Part shown: one piece after another, positions 34,513 through 35,616 of the stretch | How the letters are laid out: each line of letters begins with the position of its first letter | How positions within the stretch are numbered: the first letter of the stretch is position 1 | Source of the DNA: Acidobacteriota bacterium | Lineage (GTDB): Bacteria; Acidobacteriota; Vicinamibacteria; Marinacidobacterales; SMYC01 | Assembly: GCA_004356105.1 (NCBI GenBank) | Contig: SMYC01000042.1 | Span: 1 to 35,616 of the forward strand | Reading direction: 5' to 3' | DNA: 35,616 nt | Program-made: the position numbers and the translations under genes | The notes under the pieces: generated by a model | What the model saw: only the letters and a program-made list of their open reading frames with translations | Database searches by the model: none | Told to the model about the DNA's origin: nothing

Positions 34513-35616
34513 TCACGGCTTGGAATCGCGGCCTCCTGCCGCGCGTAGCGCGTTTGCGATTTCGTCGTGCCCCTCGGCCACGGCGCGGTCGAGCACTGTC
34601 TTCCCGTCCTGGTCCTCGGCGTTCACGTCGACTCCGGCCGACAGCAAGAATTGGACGGCGCCCAGAGGGTTTGGAGTGGGCGGCTTCCGGTAACGACTTC
34701 CCGAATAGCCCTGGCCGCCTGGATAGAAAGGGATTCGCAAAAGCGCCGTCCGGCCTTCGTCGTCACGAGCATTGGGGTCCGCCCCCGCTTCGACGAGCGT
34801 CCGAAGCACCTCGGGAGACCTGGCCCTCATCGCGGGCGTGGTACCGTCCGGACCTCGACGGTTGACGTTAGCACCTCGTTCCACGAGCAAGCGGACGATA
34901 TCTCCATAGTTGTTGTTTATCGCAACACCGAGTGCCGTTGCTCCTTGCTCTGCCGGAGCATCGACCTCGGCTCCCGCATCGAGCAACAGTCGTGCGGATT
35001 CGAGGTGACCGTTGCCGGCGGCGATGATCAACGGCGTACCCTTGTACGGATCGTGATGGCTCTCTGGGTCCGCTCCGAGCTCAAGAAGCAACGTCACGAT
35101 CTCGGTAGCGTTTCTTTGGGCTGCGAAATAGAGCGCTTCGGCGAGCCCTCGGAGATTGCTCGGATCGATGCCCGTCGTGAGGACACGGATCGTCTCGTGA
35201 TCTCCGGCGATCGCGGCCGTGACGACGGGAGACGTTCCGTTCTCCGCGCCGTTACGGTCCGCGCCGGCCTCCAGCAGCGCCCGCGCCATGTCCACTCGGT
35301 TAATGGAGACCGCGATTTCGAGCGCGGTGCCGCGGCGGGAAGCGAGCTCGGTGTCCGCTCCGGCATCGAGAAGGCGTTTCACCGATTCGAATCGGCCGTT
35401 CGCAACCGCCACGCTCAACGCCGTCTCCCCGTCGGTGTGGAACTGCGTGTCTGGACTCATACCACTAGCGATCCCGCGGTCTATCTCGTCGAGACTGCCT
35501 CTTTGGATCGCCAGACGAAACGCGGTCTCGTCAGCGTCCATTTCACCCCGTTCCGCCCGTTCTCTCGGGGTACCAAGACGAAAGTAACCGGCCCGTGGCT
35601 CGTCGGGGTCGAGCCC
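34513..35616 (-). CDS. Ankyrin-repeat protein, probably continuing past the right edge
   Basis: From ATG 35541 the protein has 342 residues and at least eight ankyrin repeats, for example GETALSVAVANGRFESVKRL, then LLDAGADTELA, GTPLIIAAGNGHLESARLLL, GATALGVAINNNYGDIVRLL, and a last GKTVLDRAVAEGHDEIANAL. Ankyrin repeats bind other proteins. No signal peptide follows the ATG. Upstream of it the frame stays open to the window edge with protein-like residues (DPDEPRAGYFRLGTPRER), and no ribosome-binding site is clear at 35541, so the true start is probably outside. The upstream part might be another domain. Confidence 0.8.
   Translation of the reverse strand, partial: GLDPDEPRAGYFRLGTPRERAERGEMDADETAFRLAIQRGSLDEIDRGIASGMSPDTQFHTDGETALSVAVANGRFESVKRLLDAGADTELASRRGTALEIAVSINRVDMARALLEAGADRNGAENGTSPVVTAAIAGDHETIRVLTTGIDPSNLRGLAEALYFAAQRNATEIVTLLLELGADPESHHDPYKGTPLIIAAGNGHLESARLLLDAGAEVDAPAEQGATALGVAINNNYGDIVRLLVERGANVNRRGPDGTTPAMRARSPEVLRTLVEAGADPNARDDEGRTALLRIPFYPGGQGYSGSRYRKPPTPNPLGAVQFLLSAGVDVNAEDQDGKTVLDRAVAEGHDEIANALRAAGGRDSKP

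Overview
The window is GC-rich, gene-dense chromosomal DNA with many short same-strand runs. Its content is a Gfo/Idh/MocA oxidoreductase, a DUF885 protein, an S9 peptidase with a TolB-type propeller, PQQ-type propellers, a kinase fused to a formylglycine-generating-enzyme-like domain, a Tat-exported amidase, and an NhaC antiporter. This mix suggests an uncultured Gram-negative soil or sediment bacterium, most likely Acidobacteriota or a relative. That placement is inferred from gene families; no rRNA or other marker gene is present.

Layout. 1-315 is the 5' end of a secreted PQQ-type dehydrogenase leaving the window. 749-1536 is a DUF433/DUF5615 toxin-antitoxin-like pair with an inverted repeat over its start. 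1592-7500 holds an S9 peptidase, an adenine deaminase, an oxidoreductase and a DUF885 protein. 7546-10319 holds an HNH nuclease, a DCC thiol oxidoreductase, an NTF2-like membrane-anchored protein, an MTH1-like Nudix hydrolase and a predicted outer-membrane barrel. 10322-15185 holds a deleted di-haem peroxidase remnant, a carboxymuconolactone-decarboxylase-like protein, a hypothetical protein, a Tat-exported FAD oxidoreductase and an NhaC antiporter. 15277-21232 holds an orphan antitoxin, a BNR-repeat protein, a phosphorylase remnant, a K+/H+ exchange-related protein, a three-TM membrane protein, a PQQ-dehydrogenase remnant and an amidase. 21245-25982 is a block of broken genes: a beta-lactamase-fold hydrolase, a kinase tail, and a kinase/FGE-like/hydrolase fusion. 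26004-28412 holds a lipoprotein, duplicated debris, a small protein beside a dead HNH gene, and a second copy of the three-TM protein. 28413-31775 is a large alpha-2-macroglobulin-like thioester protein that appears to lack a signal peptide and is directly coupled to that membrane protein. 32019-33642 is a PQQ-like propeller facing a monohaem cytochrome c, flanked by short direct repeats. The right end holds a thiamine-diphosphate enzyme remnant and an ankyrin-repeat protein that probably runs off the edge.

Two themes stand out. First, about ten genes are truncated, frameshifted, interrupted by stops or internally deleted, and several bits of debris can be traced to intact copies inside the window. 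Second, the alpha-2-macroglobulin-like protein with its three-TM partner is the best candidate for an undescribed system: the membrane protein also occurs alone at 17912-18862 and as a remnant at 26449-26603. All functional statements rest on motif recognition by eye; no database search was run.
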